DNA of 64,000 nucleotides from Acidimicrobiia bacterium (GTDB lineage: Bacteria > Actinomycetota > Acidimicrobiia > Acidimicrobiales > Poriferisodalaceae). The translations under genes were made by a program, and so were the position numbers. The DNA lies in the NCBI GenBank assembly GCA_022820925.1, contig JAJEEO010000002.1:1-64000 (forward strand), in the 5' to 3' direction. Under the pieces are notes generated by a model that did not search any database, was not told the DNA's origin, and was given only the letters and a program-made list of their open reading frames with translations. Shown in pieces: positions 1-9,158 of the stretch (its first letter is position 1; each line of letters begins with the position of its first letter).

Positions 1-79
1 GCGAATCCGCATCTCGATCGCCGGTCGTCTCCCCGCTGACGGGCTTGCATCGGCCCCGGCATGACGCTCGCCGCGCCGG

Positions 80-589
80 CTAGTGACTGCGCACGGTACG
101 GCGCGAGTCCACGACGCCGGTGTCGAAGCCGGCCAGGTGCAGCCCGCCATGAAAGCGGGCGTGCTCGATCTTGAGGCAGCGGTCCATCACGACGTCGAGG
201 CCTGCGTCGTTCGCAAGCTTGGCCGCTTCAGCGCTCCACAGGCCGAGCTGTACCCAGAACGCCTCGGCGCCGATGCCGATGACCTCCTCAGCAACACCGG
301 GCAGGTCTGCTGGCCGTCGGAAGACATCCACCAGATCGGGCACCAGCGGCAGATCCGCGAGGCTCGGGTAGCACGGCCGACCCAGGATCTCGTCCGCCAC
401 CGGGTTCACGAAGTACACGTCGAAATCGGTGCTCGAGCTGAGCAGGTAGGTGGCGACGAAGTTGGACGGGCGGGCCGGATTGGCCGAGACCCCAACCATC
501 GCCACCGTATTGGTGCGCTGGATGAGCGCCAGCCGCTCGGCTGCGCTGGGCTCGGTCCAGCCGTCGACAGGTTCATGGGTGATGGTCAT
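80..589 (-). CDS. CoA-binding (YccU-like) protein
   Basis: A 169-residue protein that is essentially a single Rossmann-type CoA-binding domain. The glycine-containing nucleotide-binding segment VAMVGVSANPARPSN lies near residues 29-43, followed by strand motifs ending VNP and the segment WVQLGLWS typical of stand-alone CoA_binding_2 proteins. The family is cytoplasmic and its exact role is not established. The ATG overlaps the stop codon of the sulfhydrylase gene by 4 bp (ATGA), so the two are translationally coupled. A link to sulfur amino acid or CoA metabolism is only suggested by that coupling. Confidence 0.85.
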   Translation of the reverse strand: MTITHEPVDGWTEPSAAERLALIQRTNTVAMVGVSANPARPSNFVATYLLSSSTDFDVYFVNPVADEILGRPCYPSLADLPLVPDLVDVFRRPADLPGVAEEVIGIGAEAFWVQLGLWSAEAAKLANDAGLDVVMDRCLKIEHARFHGGLHLAGFDTGVVDSRRTVRSH

Positions 590-1875
590 GAGGGCACCGC
601 CTTCGCGAGGGCTTGATCCAGATCCCAGACGATGTCGTCGAGGTCCTCGAGGCCGACCGAGAGCCGGATCATGTCGGCGCTCACGCCGCCCGCAGCCAGC
701 GCCTCGTCGGACAGCTGCTGGTGCGTCGTCGAGGCCGGGTGAATGACGAGCGTGCGGGCATCCCCCACGTTCGCGAGGTGGCTGATCATCTGGAGGGCCT
801 CGATGAAGTCGGCGCCAGCCTGCCGGCCGCCCTTGACGCCGAACGTGAAGATGGCACCAGGCCCCTGGGGCATGTAGGTGCGTGCGAGCTCCCGGTAGGG
901 AGACGACTCGAGGCCCGCATAGCTGATCCAGCTCACGGACGGATGGGCTTCAAGATGCTCGGCCACGGCCTGAGCGTTCGCGACGTGTTCGTCCATGCGT
1001 TGAGGCAGCGTCTCGAGGCCTTGCAGCAGCAGGAAGGCATTGAGCGGAGACATGGCGGCCCCGATGTCCCGCAGCTGCTCGACGCGCAGCTTGGTGCAGA
1101 AGGCGCACTCGCCGAAGTTCTCCCAGAACCGAAGGTCGTTGTAGCTGGCGACGGGCTCGGTCATGTTCGGGAAGCGCCCGCTGCCCCAGTCGAAGCGGCC
1201 CGACTCGCTCACGACCCCGCCGATGGAGTTGCCGTGACCGCCGATGAACTTCGTCGCGGAGTGGATCACGATGTCCGCGCCGTGCTCGATGGGCCGGCAC
1301 AGGTACGGCGTGGCGAAGGTCGAATCGACGACCAGCGGGAGTCCGTGAGCGTGCGCCACCTCGGCGATGCCGGCTAGGTCAGGGATCGACCCGGACGGGT
1401 TGCCGACAATCTCGGTGTAGCAAAACTTGGTGCGGTCATCGATAGCGGCGGCATATGCATCGACGCTGTCACCGTCGACAAAGCGGGCTTCGATGCCGAA
1501 CCGTCCGAGGGTCACGTCGAACATGGTGTGGGTGCCGCCGTACAGCGCCGAGGACGTGACCAAGTTGTCGCCCGTCTCACAGAGCGCCGCGGCAGTGAGG
1601 AACTCCGCAGCCATGCCCGAGGCGGCTGCGACTGCTCCGATCGCGCCTTCCAGGCTTGCCACCCGCTCCTCGAAGGCGTTGACGGTGGGATTGGAGATGC
1701 GGGTGTAGATGGTTCCGTACTTCTGCAGGGCGAAGAGGTCGGCCGCATCCGCCGCGTCCTCGAAGACGAAGCTCGTGGACTGGTACACCGGGACCGCACG
1801 CGCCCCCGTCGTGGCGTCGGGTCGGCCGCCCGCGTGCAGGGCGCGGGTACGGAAACCGAACTGGTGGTCGCTCAT
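586..1875 (-). CDS. metY: O-acetylhomoserine sulfhydrylase
   Basis: A 429-residue PLP enzyme of the Cys/Met metabolism family, usual length for O-acetylhomoserine aminocarboxypropyltransferase. It should replace the acetyl group of O-acetylhomoserine with sulfide or a thiol to make homocysteine or methionine. The Schiff-base lysine is K209 in [12 protein letters not shown]; the substrate-loop motif YTRISNPT lies near residue 60. Start ATG at 1875 is preceded at 7 nt by TAGGCT, so the mRNA is probably leaderless. It heads a two-gene unit with the CoA-binding protein. Cystathionine synthase-like activity cannot be excluded, but length and motifs favour MetY. Confidence 0.9.
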   Translation of the reverse strand: MSDHQFGFRTRALHAGGRPDATTGARAVPVYQSTSFVFEDAADAADLFALQKYGTIYTRISNPTVNAFEERVASLEGAIGAVAAASGMAAEFLTAAALCETGDNLVTSSALYGGTHTMFDVTLGRFGIEARFVDGDSVDAYAAAIDDRTKFCYTEIVGNPSGSIPDLAGIAEVAHAHGLPLVVDSTFATPYLCRPIEHGADIVIHSATKFIGGHGNSIGGVVSESGRFDWGSGRFPNMTEPVASYNDLRFWENFGECAFCTKLRVEQLRDIGAAMSPLNAFLLLQGLETLPQRMDEHVANAQAVAEHLEAHPSVSWISYAGLESSPYRELARTYMPQGPGAIFTFGVKGGRQAGADFIEALQMISHLANVGDARTLVIHPASTTHQQLSDEALAAGGVSADMIRLSVGLEDLDDIVWDLDQALAKAVPS

Positions 1876-1882
1876 CGTGAGC

Positions 1883-1888
1883 AGCCTA
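1883..1888 (-). promoter_or_regulatory. -10 box, leaderless metY
   Basis: TAGGCT on the minus strand, separated by 7 nt from the ATG at 1875. No ribosome-binding site fits between them, so transcription probably starts at the start codon. Confidence 0.55.
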
Positions 1889-1942
1889 CGACGGGCGCCT
1901 CCTGCGGCGAGGTCGGCTGCTGAGCGAGCTGCACGAAGCGTC

Positions 1943-2197
1943 TCAGCCAGCTCGGCTCTCGACGTACTGCCGAGCGCGTTCGAGCGCCTCCGCTGGGTTC
2001 ACGCCGGCGACTCCGGCCATCCAGCACGCAATGGGCGCTGCGATCCGCTCAGAGTCGTGCGCAGCCGCGCCCGCCAGATTCAGCAGCGCCTCGTTGGTGT
2101 CCTCATCCGGCGCGGGCGCACCGATCACCGCCGCAAAGCCCGCCAGCCACTGCTGCGCAGTCGTGGCCGGCGGTTCGGAACCCGTCTCGTCGCTCAT
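1943..2197 (-). CDS. DUF6457 small protein
   Basis: An 84-residue protein with one domain: a W at residue 17, a helix with LLNLAGAAAH, then ERIAAPIACWMAGVAG. This matches my recollection of the actinobacterial DUF6457 family, often found alone or fused to MobA-like molybdopterin guanylyltransferases. No function is known. It sits between metY and a DUF2461 gene, with a molybdoenzyme gene 0.8 kb away. ATG start at 2197 follows TACGCT by 6 nt, so it is probably leaderless. Confidence 0.75.
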   Translation of the reverse strand: MSDETGSEPPATTAQQWLAGFAAVIGAPAPDEDTNEALLNLAGAAAHDSERIAAPIACWMAGVAGVNPAEALERARQYVESRAG

Positions 2198-2203
2198 CGC
2201 GAC

Positions 2204-2209
2204 AGCGTA
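2204..2209 (-). promoter_or_regulatory. -10 box, leaderless DUF6457 gene
   Basis: TACGCT on the minus strand ending 6 nt before the ATG at 2197. No Shine-Dalgarno sequence is present in the gap. Confidence 0.5.
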
Positions 2210-2314
2210 CGTTTGGCTCGCCGCTTCGGAGCGGGAAATCCATGCTCTCCCGCCCCCGCAGGATCGCTACGGTGCGAACCCGGCAGGTGCCACTCACAGC
2301 CGAAAGGACAGCCG

Positions 2315-3004
2315 ATGAGCGAGGATGCAGGCATTTTCGGACCCGAGCTGTTCGAGTTTCTGGTGGAACTCGAAGCCAACAACAACCGTGAGTGGTTCAA
2401 CGAGAACCGTGAGCGCTACGAGGAGGAGGTGCGCGAGCCTGCGTTCGACTTCATCCGTGCCATGGGCGCACTGCTGGGCGAGATCTCACCGCACATGACG
2501 GCACGGGACACGAAGGTCGGGGGCTCGTTGATGCGGGTGTTCCGGGACACGCGTTTTTCCGCTGACAAGACGCCGTACAAGACCAACGTGGGCATCCAGT
2601 TCCGCCATGTACGGGGAGGCGACGTGCACGCGCCTGGTTACTACGTGCATCTGGACACCGAGAGCTGCTTCTTCGGCGCCGGCAGCTGGATGCCGGATCG
2701 GGACGCGCTGGCGGCCTACCGGGTCGCCATCGACGAGCGAGCGGACGCGTGGATCGCGGCCCGCGACACGTGCCAGTCCGATGGCTGGCGCATGGAAGGC
2801 GAGCGGCTCAAGCGCTCACCCCGTGATTGGTCCGCTGATCACCCGATGATCGAGGATCTCAAACGCAAGAGTTTCATCGCCGTGCGCGACTTCGACCACG
2901 ACATAGTGCTCAAGCCAGAGTTCCCATCGGTGATCACGGCATGGTGCAACGAGAGCCGCCCCCTCATGGCGTTTCTCTGCGGGGCCGTGGGGCTGGATTT
3001 CTGA
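2315..3004 (+). CDS. DUF2461 / TIGR02453 family protein
   Basis: A 229-residue protein matching the DUF2461 (TIGR02453) family in length and motifs: FEFLVELEANNNREWFNENR at the N terminus, RVFRDTRFSADKTPYKTNVG in the middle and the HLDTESCFFGAG segment. The family is widespread and of unknown biochemical role. The ATG at 2315 is chosen because GAAAGGA lies about 6-8 nt upstream and the family begins here; the frame remains open upstream but that part lies opposite metY. It converges on the molybdoenzyme gene, with a hairpin between the two stops. Confidence 0.88.
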   Translation: MSEDAGIFGPELFEFLVELEANNNREWFNENRERYEEEVREPAFDFIRAMGALLGEISPHMTARDTKVGGSLMRVFRDTRFSADKTPYKTNVGIQFRHVRGGDVHAPGYYVHLDTESCFFGAGSWMPDRDALAAYRVAIDERADAWIAARDTCQSDGWRMEGERLKRSPRDWSADHPMIEDLKRKSFIAVRDFDHDIVLKPEFPSVITAWCNESRPLMAFLCGAVGLDF

Positions 3005-3005
3005 G

Positions 3006-3035
3006 CGGGCCACGGCTTCGCCATCCGGCTCAGCC
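3006..3035. repeat. Dispersed 30-bp repeat, copy 1
   Basis: A 30-bp stretch beginning CGGGCCACGGCTTCGCC that recurs at 19073-19102 with 28 of 30 bases identical. Copy 1 lies directly after the stop codon of the DUF2461 gene and runs into the 3' end of the molybdoenzyme gene. Confidence 0.6.
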
Positions 3036-3042
3036 GCTGAGC
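3028..3042. terminator. Hairpin between convergent genes
   Basis: GCTCAGC-C-GCTGAGC, a perfect 7-bp stem with a 1-nt centre, lies just after the DUF2461 stop and spans the stop codon (3030-3032) of the convergent molybdoenzyme gene. There is no T tract. It may act as a bidirectional, factor-assisted terminator. Confidence 0.4.
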
Positions 3043-5414
3043 GGGACGATCTCCGGCGGCGAATACGACTCCACCGGGGGCGGTTCGCCGTCGTACCGCT
3101 CGATCTCGACGAGGCACGTGTGTGCCGACGGCCCCTGCGCCAGGCGGCTGGTTCCGACATCGGCCGTCAGCGTGTTGGGGTTGCCGGCACGGCAGGTGCC
3201 ATCGGGTGCGGGGTCGTACCAGGCGCCCGTCGAGAGCTGAATTGCTTCAGGCATGACGGCATCGTCGAGAACTGCGCCCGCCAGGCACGCGCCTCGATCG
3301 TTGTAGAGCCGTACGACGTCACCGTCAGCGATGCTGCGGGCCGCGGCAGTGACCGGGTGCACGCGTACAGGCTCACGGCCCGCCACCTTCGTCGCCTGAC
3401 TGGGCGCGGCATGGTCGTACTGGCTGTGCAGGCGGTCCCGAGGCTGGTTCGACACCAGGTGCAAGGGCCATCGGCCGCTTCGGGTGCCACCCAACCGTTC
3501 GAACGGCTCCATCCAGGCCGGGTGTGGCGGGCAGTCATCGTAGCCGTAGCCGGCGATCGTCTCGCTCCACAGCTCGATCCGCCCGCTCGGTGTGCGCAGC
3601 GGCTTGGTGGCCGGGTCGGCGCGGAACGCCTCGAGATAGACCTGCGTGGGTTCCCCCATCAGCGCCTTGCCGGGGGCCATCGCGTAGCCCTCGGCGCGGA
3701 AGTCCTCGTAGGTCGGGGCCTGCGGATCGGCGGCACGGTGAATCTCGTAGATGACCTCGATCCATTCGTCGGCCGTACGTCCCTCGGTGAACTGCTCCCC
3801 GAACCCCAAGCGCTCGGCCAAGCGAGCGAAGATCCAGTAGTCGTCACGGGACTCCCCCACCGGTTCGGCCACTGCGGCCATCGCAATGAGCATCGTCTCG
3901 GCGCCGCCGATGTCGTTGCGCTCGAGCGGCGTCGTGGCCGGCAGCACGATGTCGGCCCGCCGGGCGACCGGCGACCAGAACGGCTCTTGTACCACGATCG
4001 TCTCGGGTCGCTGCCACGCCCGCATCAGGCGGTTCAAGTCCTGGTGGTGGTGGAAGGGGTTGCCGCCCGACCAGTACACGAGCCGGATGTCGGGGAAGCG
4101 GCCCCTGCGACCGTCGAAGTCGTACGGCTCGAGTGGCCGTTCCAGCATCTCGGTGATACGCGAGACGGCGATGGTGGGAGGGCCCGGCTGGCGCATCGGC
4201 ACCGGCAGGCCCGGGATGCGCGCCCGCGTCTGCCCTGCGCCGGTATTGCCCTGGGTGCCGAAGCTGAAGGCGTATCCCCCGCCCGGCAGCCCGACCTGGC
4301 CGAGCACGCACGCCAGTGCGAGCGCCATCCAGTACGGCTGCTCGCCATGGTGGGCCCGCTGGGTGGACAGCGAGAGGTTGACGAGCGTGCGCTTGGCGAC
4401 CATCTCGTGCGCCAGCGAGACGATGTCATCGGCGTCGATGCCGGTCACTTCCGCCGCCCACTGTGCCGACGTGGGCGTGTCGTAGTCGACCGCGCTCGCC
4501 CATGGCGTGGGGCCGCGCCAGTCGCCGCAGGCCGCGGCGAGGCCCTCACCCAGGATGTGAGCGCGCAGCCGATCCCAGCCGTGACAGTGGCTCGCCAGGA
4601 AGTCCTCATCGGCGAGCCCGTCGATGACGAGCGTGTGGATGACGCCTGCCATCAGCGCGACGTCGGTACCAGGCCGGATGGGGAGCCAGCGTGCAGCGGC
4701 CGCTTTGCCGAAGTCGTCACGCAGCGGTCCGACGTTGACGAACTGCACCCCCGCCTTGGCGGCACGGGCGACCCAGTCGTTGTGATGGTGCGGCCCTTGA
4801 CCGCCGTAGGTCACATGGCTGTTGCTCGCACGCATGCCGCCGAAGCAGACGAACAGCTCGGTGTGCTCGCAGATCACCGACCACGAGGTCTGCCGTGCCA
4901 GACCGGCGTGATACCCCGTACCGACCATGTAGGGGAAGATCGCCTCGGCAGCAGCCGAGGAGTACGTGCCTTTCTGGTCGGTACAGCCGCCGAAGAAGCG
5001 CATGAAGCGATGCTGCTGGCTCGACGCCAGACTGAATCGCCCTGCCGAACCCCACCCGTAGGAACCGCCGAAGATCGATGCATTGCCGTGGTTGTCGCGC
5101 ACCCGGGTCAGCTCGGCGGCCACAAGGTCGAGTGCCGTGTCCCAGTCGACCTCGACGAACGGATCGTCACCGCGCAGATGGGTCGCCGCACCGGGTCCGT
5201 CTGCCAGCCACGACTGGCGCACGGCGGGCCGCATGACCCGGTGCTCCGCGAAGTGGCGCAGCGACTCCCCCAGGTGGGATGGCTCGGGGTCGGTGGGATG
5301 GCCGCGCACGGCCACGACTTCGCCGTCGCGCGAGTCGACCAGGAACGACCCGAAATGCGTGCCCATGGCCGTCGTGCGCACGTCGGGCGCAGTTGCGCCG
5401 CCCTGCGTGCTCAT
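3030..5414 (-). CDS. Molybdopterin oxidoreductase, BisC/TorA/DMSO reductase type
   Basis: A 794-residue enzyme of the serine-ligated DMSO reductase subfamily, which reduces S- or N-oxides such as biotin sulfoxide, DMSO or TMAO. GGSYGW places the active-site Tyr and Trp at Y119 and W121, and GTYSSAAAEAI gives the probable Mo-ligating Ser at S152; the 33-residue spacing matches Rhodobacter DMSO reductase. There is no N-terminal Cys motif for a 4Fe-4S cluster and no twin-arginine or other signal peptide, so it should be cytoplasmic like BisC. The C-terminal molydopterin dinucleotide domain is present (HPVTAAARSIADGD). Its start overlaps the upstream LLM gene by ATGA. The oxide substrate is unknown. 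Confidence 0.88.
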   Translation of the reverse strand: MSTQGGATAPDVRTTAMGTHFGSFLVDSRDGEVVAVRGHPTDPEPSHLGESLRHFAEHRVMRPAVRQSWLADGPGAATHLRGDDPFVEVDWDTALDLVAAELTRVRDNHGNASIFGGSYGWGSAGRFSLASSQQHRFMRFFGGCTDQKGTYSSAAAEAIFPYMVGTGYHAGLARQTSWSVICEHTELFVCFGGMRASNSHVTYGGQGPHHHNDWVARAAKAGVQFVNVGPLRDDFGKAAAARWLPIRPGTDVALMAGVIHTLVIDGLADEDFLASHCHGWDRLRAHILGEGLAAACGDWRGPTPWASAVDYDTPTSAQWAAEVTGIDADDIVSLAHEMVAKRTLVNLSLSTQRAHHGEQPYWMALALACVLGQVGLPGGGYAFSFGTQGNTGAGQTRARIPGLPVPMRQPGPPTIAVSRITEMLERPLEPYDFDGRRGRFPDIRLVYWSGGNPFHHHQDLNRLMRAWQRPETIVVQEPFWSPVARRADIVLPATTPLERNDIGGAETMLIAMAAVAEPVGESRDDYWIFARLAERLGFGEQFTEGRTADEWIEVIYEIHRAADPQAPTYEDFRAEGYAMAPGKALMGEPTQVYLEAFRADPATKPLRTPSGRIELWSETIAGYGYDDCPPHPAWMEPFERLGGTRSGRWPLHLVSNQPRDRLHSQYDHAAPSQATKVAGREPVRVHPVTAAARSIADGDVVRLYNDRGACLAGAVLDDAVMPEAIQLSTGAWYDPAPDGTCRAGNPNTLTADVGTSRLAQGPSAHTCLVEIERYDGEPPPVESYSPPEIVPLSG

Positions 5415-6511
5415 GGGACCGAGACCGAGACGTCGGAGATGGCGGGCTCTGCCCCATCAACCGACCCCGCCACGTCGATTGCCCGTTGCTGCCATGCCTG
5501 CATCGTCAGTTCGAGGCTCTCGATGCGTTCGGGCAGGCCGTAGGTGGTGGTGTGCACCATCAGCTCGGCAGCACCGGTCTCGGCAGCGAGCTGCTCCAGC
5601 CCGGCGACCGCCTCGTCGGGATCGCCGGCCACGGAGTTGCCGGGCATCGCCGCAGCGCGCTCCCATTCGGGATGAGCCTGAGCCTCCTCGGGCGAGTACA
5701 GCGGCCAGAAGCGGCCGGTGCGGATGCCCCAACGTCGCAGCCGTCCTGGTGCCGACAGGTAGCGGGCTCGCTGCGCGTCTTCAGCCACCACCGTCGCCAC
5801 GCTCACGATGACGTACGGCTCATCGAGCACGGCCGACTGCTCGAACCGCTGCCGGTACAGCTCGACAGCTTGGGCCGTTCCGCCGCCGCCGAAGTGATTC
5901 GCAAAGGCGAACGGCAACCCGAGGTACCCGGCGAGCTGCGCCGAGTAGCCGCTCGATCCCAGCAGCACCACCTGCGGCATCGTCTCAGCGGCCGGCGTGG
6001 CGGCGAAGTCGGACCACGGTCCGTCAGCAGCACGCACATCGCCGAGATAGCCCATCAGGTCGATGAGATTGGACGGGAAGTCATCAACCTGCCACGGGTC
6101 AGCCACGGCCCCGTCCGCGGGCGAGCCGCCCGAGCGCACCGCGGCCGCGCTGAGCCTGTCACTGCCCGGCGCCCGGCCGATGCCGAGGTCGATGCGGCCC
6201 GGATGCAGTGCCTCGAGCATGGCGAACTGCTCAGCGATGACTGCCGGGCTGTGATTGGGCAGCATCACACCGCCCGAACCCAGCTTGATCTGGGCGGTCT
6301 GCGCAGCTAGGTGCGCAATCAGCACAGCCGGAGACGTGCTCGCCACCGTGTCCATGTTGTGATGCTCTGCCACCCAGAACCGCCGGTACCCCAGCCGGTC
6401 TGCAGCCTGGGCGAGCTCGGTGGTCTCTGCCAGCGCCTGCGCACTGGTCGCCCCGTGCGACACCGTCGCCAGATCCAGCACCCCCAGCGGCAGCGGTTCC
6501 GAAGCACTCAC
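5411..6511 (-). CDS. LLM flavin oxidoreductase, MsnO8/luciferase-like
   Basis: A 366-residue luciferase-like monooxygenase. GVLDLA at the N terminus, RRFWVAEHHNM around residue 45, GSGGVMLPNHSP, and IDLGIGRAPGSD are the hallmarks of the MsnO8/YhbW-like branch, which uses reduced flavin (FMNH2 or F420H2). GTG start at 6511 is preceded at 6 nt by TAGCCT, so it is probably leaderless. Its stop overlaps the molybdoenzyme start (ATGA), making a two-gene operon. An oxygenase/oxide-reductase pair acting on one sulfur or nitrogen compound is conceivable but not shown. Confidence 0.85.
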   Translation of the reverse strand: MSASEPLPLGVLDLATVSHGATSAQALAETTELAQAADRLGYRRFWVAEHHNMDTVASTSPAVLIAHLAAQTAQIKLGSGGVMLPNHSPAVIAEQFAMLEALHPGRIDLGIGRAPGSDRLSAAAVRSGGSPADGAVADPWQVDDFPSNLIDLMGYLGDVRAADGPWSDFAATPAAETMPQVVLLGSSGYSAQLAGYLGLPFAFANHFGGGGTAQAVELYRQRFEQSAVLDEPYVIVSVATVVAEDAQRARYLSAPGRLRRWGIRTGRFWPLYSPEEAQAHPEWERAAAMPGNSVAGDPDEAVAGLEQLAAETGAAELMVHTTTYGLPERIESLELTMQAWQQRAIDVAGSVDGAEPAISDVSVSVP

Positions 6512-6517
6512 GGCGTC

Positions 6518-6523
6518 AGGCTA
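6518..6523 (-). promoter_or_regulatory. -10 box, leaderless LLM gene
   Basis: TAGCCT on the minus strand, 6 nt before the GTG at 6511. It would drive the LLM-molybdoenzyme operon. Confidence 0.55.
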
Positions 6524-6541
6524 AGAGGCTGAGCCGAGGTG

Positions 6542-9055
6542 TCAGCCCAGCGCGCCGGCTGCCGCGGCTTCGGCGATCTCGTCGTCGCTGAGGCCCAGTT
6601 CGCCGCTGAGCACGTCGTAGGTGTGCTGCCCGATCATGGGCGCCGCGAACCTCGGCCCATGGTCGTACCCGGCGATCTTGTACTGGTGGCCCGAATAGGG
6701 CACTTTCCCCATCCGGGGATGCTCCAGCCACCGATGGAAGCCCCGGTGCGCGTACTGCGGATCGGCGAGCAGGTCGCTGCTGCGCTGCACCATGCCTGCT
6801 GCGATCCCGGCATCGAGCAGTTGCCGTTCCAGCGTGGCTGCATCCTGATCGGCGGTCCACGCCGCGATCTCGTCGTCAATCGCATCGTGAGCCGCGAGAC
6901 GCCCTTCCACCGTCGACAGCTCGGGAGCGAGGGCCCATTGCGGGGCATCCATGAGCTTCACCAGCCCTGCCCATTGCTCGTCGTCGGCGATGGTGATGGC
7001 GCACCACCGGTCCTCCCCCGCACACGGGTACACCCCTTGCGGCGCCATCTCGGGGTCGCGGTTGCCCATGCGGGTGGCCACGGTGCCGCTTTCTCCGTAG
7101 TCCGCCAGCTCGGGAGCCAGAAACTGCAAGCCGCACTCGAGCTGCGCTGCCTCGATGACGCAACCCTCGCCGGTCCGGCGACGGCGATCCAGCGCCGCCA
7201 GCAGTGTGGTGGTGATGATGCGCGGGGAGATGGTGTCGGTGTAGGCGAGGTAGGGGCCGTCGGGCGGCAGGTCGGGCCATCCCACGATCGGGTAGAAGCC
7301 TGCGATGGCGGCCGCGTGATAGCCGAATCCGCCGAGCGCCGACATCGGCCCGCCGCTGGCCAGCAGTGATGTGTGCACCACGATTGCCTTCGGGTTCAGC
7401 TCAGCGATCAGTTCGTCGCTGGCGATGGTGCGCGCAAAGGTGCCCGGCGTCCAGGCTTCCACCACCACATCTGCCCACGCGATCATCCGGCGGGCGATGT
7501 CGACGCCGGCAGCTGTCTTCAGGTCGATGTCAATGCTGAGCTTCGACGTGTTGAACGTGCCGAAGAAGTGGGCCATGTCGATATCGATCACGTCGTCCTT
7601 GAACGGCGGGTTCGCGCGCAACCCGTCGAGCCGCGAGCTGGATTCGATCCGCACCACCGTCGCGCCGTGATCGGCAAGCGCCTTGGCCGTGATAGGCCCC
7701 ACGCCGATCCAGCTGAAGTCGGCCACGCGCAGGCCGGCGAAGGGCAGATCGGCATCACCCTCGCTCCACACTGCCGGTTGGATGGGCGCCTCGGCCAGCA
7801 ACTCGTGATCGGCGGTGACTTCGGCGAGTTGCGCCCTGATCTCGTGGCCGTGCTCGTCGAGGCGTGGCGGCTGCCGCTTCGTGCCGATTCGAACGCCGTC
7901 GATGGTTGCGGGGCCGCCGGGGAGCTCGACTCCCGCCGCATCCTCGCCTCGCACCGGCCGCCAGAAATCGCGCACGCGCAGATGCTCCAACCCAACAAGA
8001 TCGGCCACGGTGTGGACTGGCGCAATCGTCTCCTTCAGCAGCATCGAACGCTGCAGGAGCTCGGCGTTGGTGTGCCGTTCGCACAGTCCCACCATGGCCC
8101 CGTACAGCTCGTCGAACGTCCGGCTGATCGGTTCGCCCGCCGAGGCACGCATGTCGTAGGTGCTCCAGTCCTCGGCTCGCCAGCTCTCGTCTGCCAGGCC
8201 CTCTTCGATGTACCAGTCGAGCAGTCGACCTGTCGCCACGCCACGGGCGACAGCGATCGCCCAGCCGTCCCGGGTGCGGTAGCGCATCTGGAGCGGCACA
8301 GCGAGCTGCGCGACCGTGCCCGAGCGCTTGAAGTCACGCCCGCAGATCGCGTGGGTCTCCATGGCATTGAGGAGCGTCCAGGTCATTGCTGCTTGAGCCG
8401 ATACGCCGACATGCTGCGCTGAGCCGGTGACACGCATGCGAGCGTGGGCCATCAGACCCGCTGCGGCAGCTTCCGCGCCCGCATGACGCCACGCCTGCGC
8501 GATCGAGATCTTCACGGGTGCCCGCTCGAACACGCCCTGCATGTTCGCCGGTCCGCCGAGTGCGGCCAGCGACAGTTCCGAGGCGGGATCGGCACTGCGG
8601 GGGCCGTCGAGGCCGAACGGCGTGACCTGCACGTGGACGATCCGCTCGTTCAGCGCTGCGAGATCGTCGTGGCCGTACCCGGCGGCAGCCAGGATTCCCA
8701 CCACACCCGACTCGTAGACGAAGTTGCCGAGCATGACCAGGCCCTCGAACACCTCCCGGTCGTCGGAATGGTCCAGATCCAGCACGATGGAGCGCTTGTT
8801 GGAGTTGTACGCGCAGAATTGCCAGCTGCGCAGGTCGCCTGCGGGTGTCTGCTGCGACCTCAGCGGCAGTGCCGAGCGGCCCGCAGTGCCGCCGGGCGGC
8901 TCGACCTTGATCACATCGGCGCCAAGCTCGCCCAGCAACCACGGCCCGAATTCGCCGCGGTGATCGGTGAGATCCAAAACGGTCATGCCCGCGAGCGGCG
9001 CGGATGCCGTGCGCTGGGTCGCTTCGGGTGACGTCATATGGGCCGGTGAACTCAC
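6542..9055 (-). CDS. Double-domain CaiB/BaiF CoA transferase
   Basis: An 837-residue protein made of two class III CoA-transferase domains (about residues 20-420 and 440-800). The nucleophilic Asp of the family (D169 in formyl-CoA transferase) is W189 in the first domain (AWRHAG) but D607 in the second (YTDTISP), so only the second half should form the acyl-enzyme. Length, domain order and active Asp near residue 600 resemble the DMSP CoA-transferase/lyase DddD, but many actinobacterial proteins share this layout and the substrate is not determined. GTG start at 9055 gives the longest form; the ATG at 9037 is equally possible, as neither has a clear ribosome-binding site. Confidence 0.85.
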   Translation of the reverse strand: MSSPAHMTSPEATQRTASAPLAGMTVLDLTDHRGEFGPWLLGELGADVIKVEPPGGTAGRSALPLRSQQTPAGDLRSWQFCAYNSNKRSIVLDLDHSDDREVFEGLVMLGNFVYESGVVGILAAAGYGHDDLAALNERIVHVQVTPFGLDGPRSADPASELSLAALGGPANMQGVFERAPVKISIAQAWRHAGAEAAAAGLMAHARMRVTGSAQHVGVSAQAAMTWTLLNAMETHAICGRDFKRSGTVAQLAVPLQMRYRTRDGWAIAVARGVATGRLLDWYIEEGLADESWRAEDWSTYDMRASAGEPISRTFDELYGAMVGLCERHTNAELLQRSMLLKETIAPVHTVADLVGLEHLRVRDFWRPVRGEDAAGVELPGGPATIDGVRIGTKRQPPRLDEHGHEIRAQLAEVTADHELLAEAPIQPAVWSEGDADLPFAGLRVADFSWIGVGPITAKALADHGATVVRIESSSRLDGLRANPPFKDDVIDIDMAHFFGTFNTSKLSIDIDLKTAAGVDIARRMIAWADVVVEAWTPGTFARTIASDELIAELNPKAIVVHTSLLASGGPMSALGGFGYHAAAIAGFYPIVGWPDLPPDGPYLAYTDTISPRIITTTLLAALDRRRRTGEGCVIEAAQLECGLQFLAPELADYGESGTVATRMGNRDPEMAPQGVYPCAGEDRWCAITIADDEQWAGLVKLMDAPQWALAPELSTVEGRLAAHDAIDDEIAAWTADQDAATLERQLLDAGIAAGMVQRSSDLLADPQYAHRGFHRWLEHPRMGKVPYSGHQYKIAGYDHGPRFAAPMIGQHTYDVLSGELGLSDDEIAEAAAAGALG

Positions 9056-9146
9056 GCTCGTGATGTGGCTGGTGCTGCGCCCAAGAGAGTCCTGCGCAGT
9101 GCGGGCCGGTACGACGATACGCAGGCGCTTGCCGTTGCGCGGCGGT

Positions 9147-9152
9147 TAGCTT
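9147..9152 (+). promoter_or_regulatory. -10 box, leaderless flavin monooxygenase gene
   Basis: TAGCTT ending 6 nt before the ATG at 9159, in the short divergent region with the CoA-transferase gene. Confidence 0.5.
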
Positions 9153-9158
9153 GCCCGG

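Noticed and set aside
3120..5543. Very long open frame antisense to the molybdoenzyme gene (about 800 codons)
   Set aside because: High GC content leaves antisense frames open; its translation is Arg/Val/Gly-rich with no recognisable motif, and the opposite strand encodes a well-conserved enzyme.
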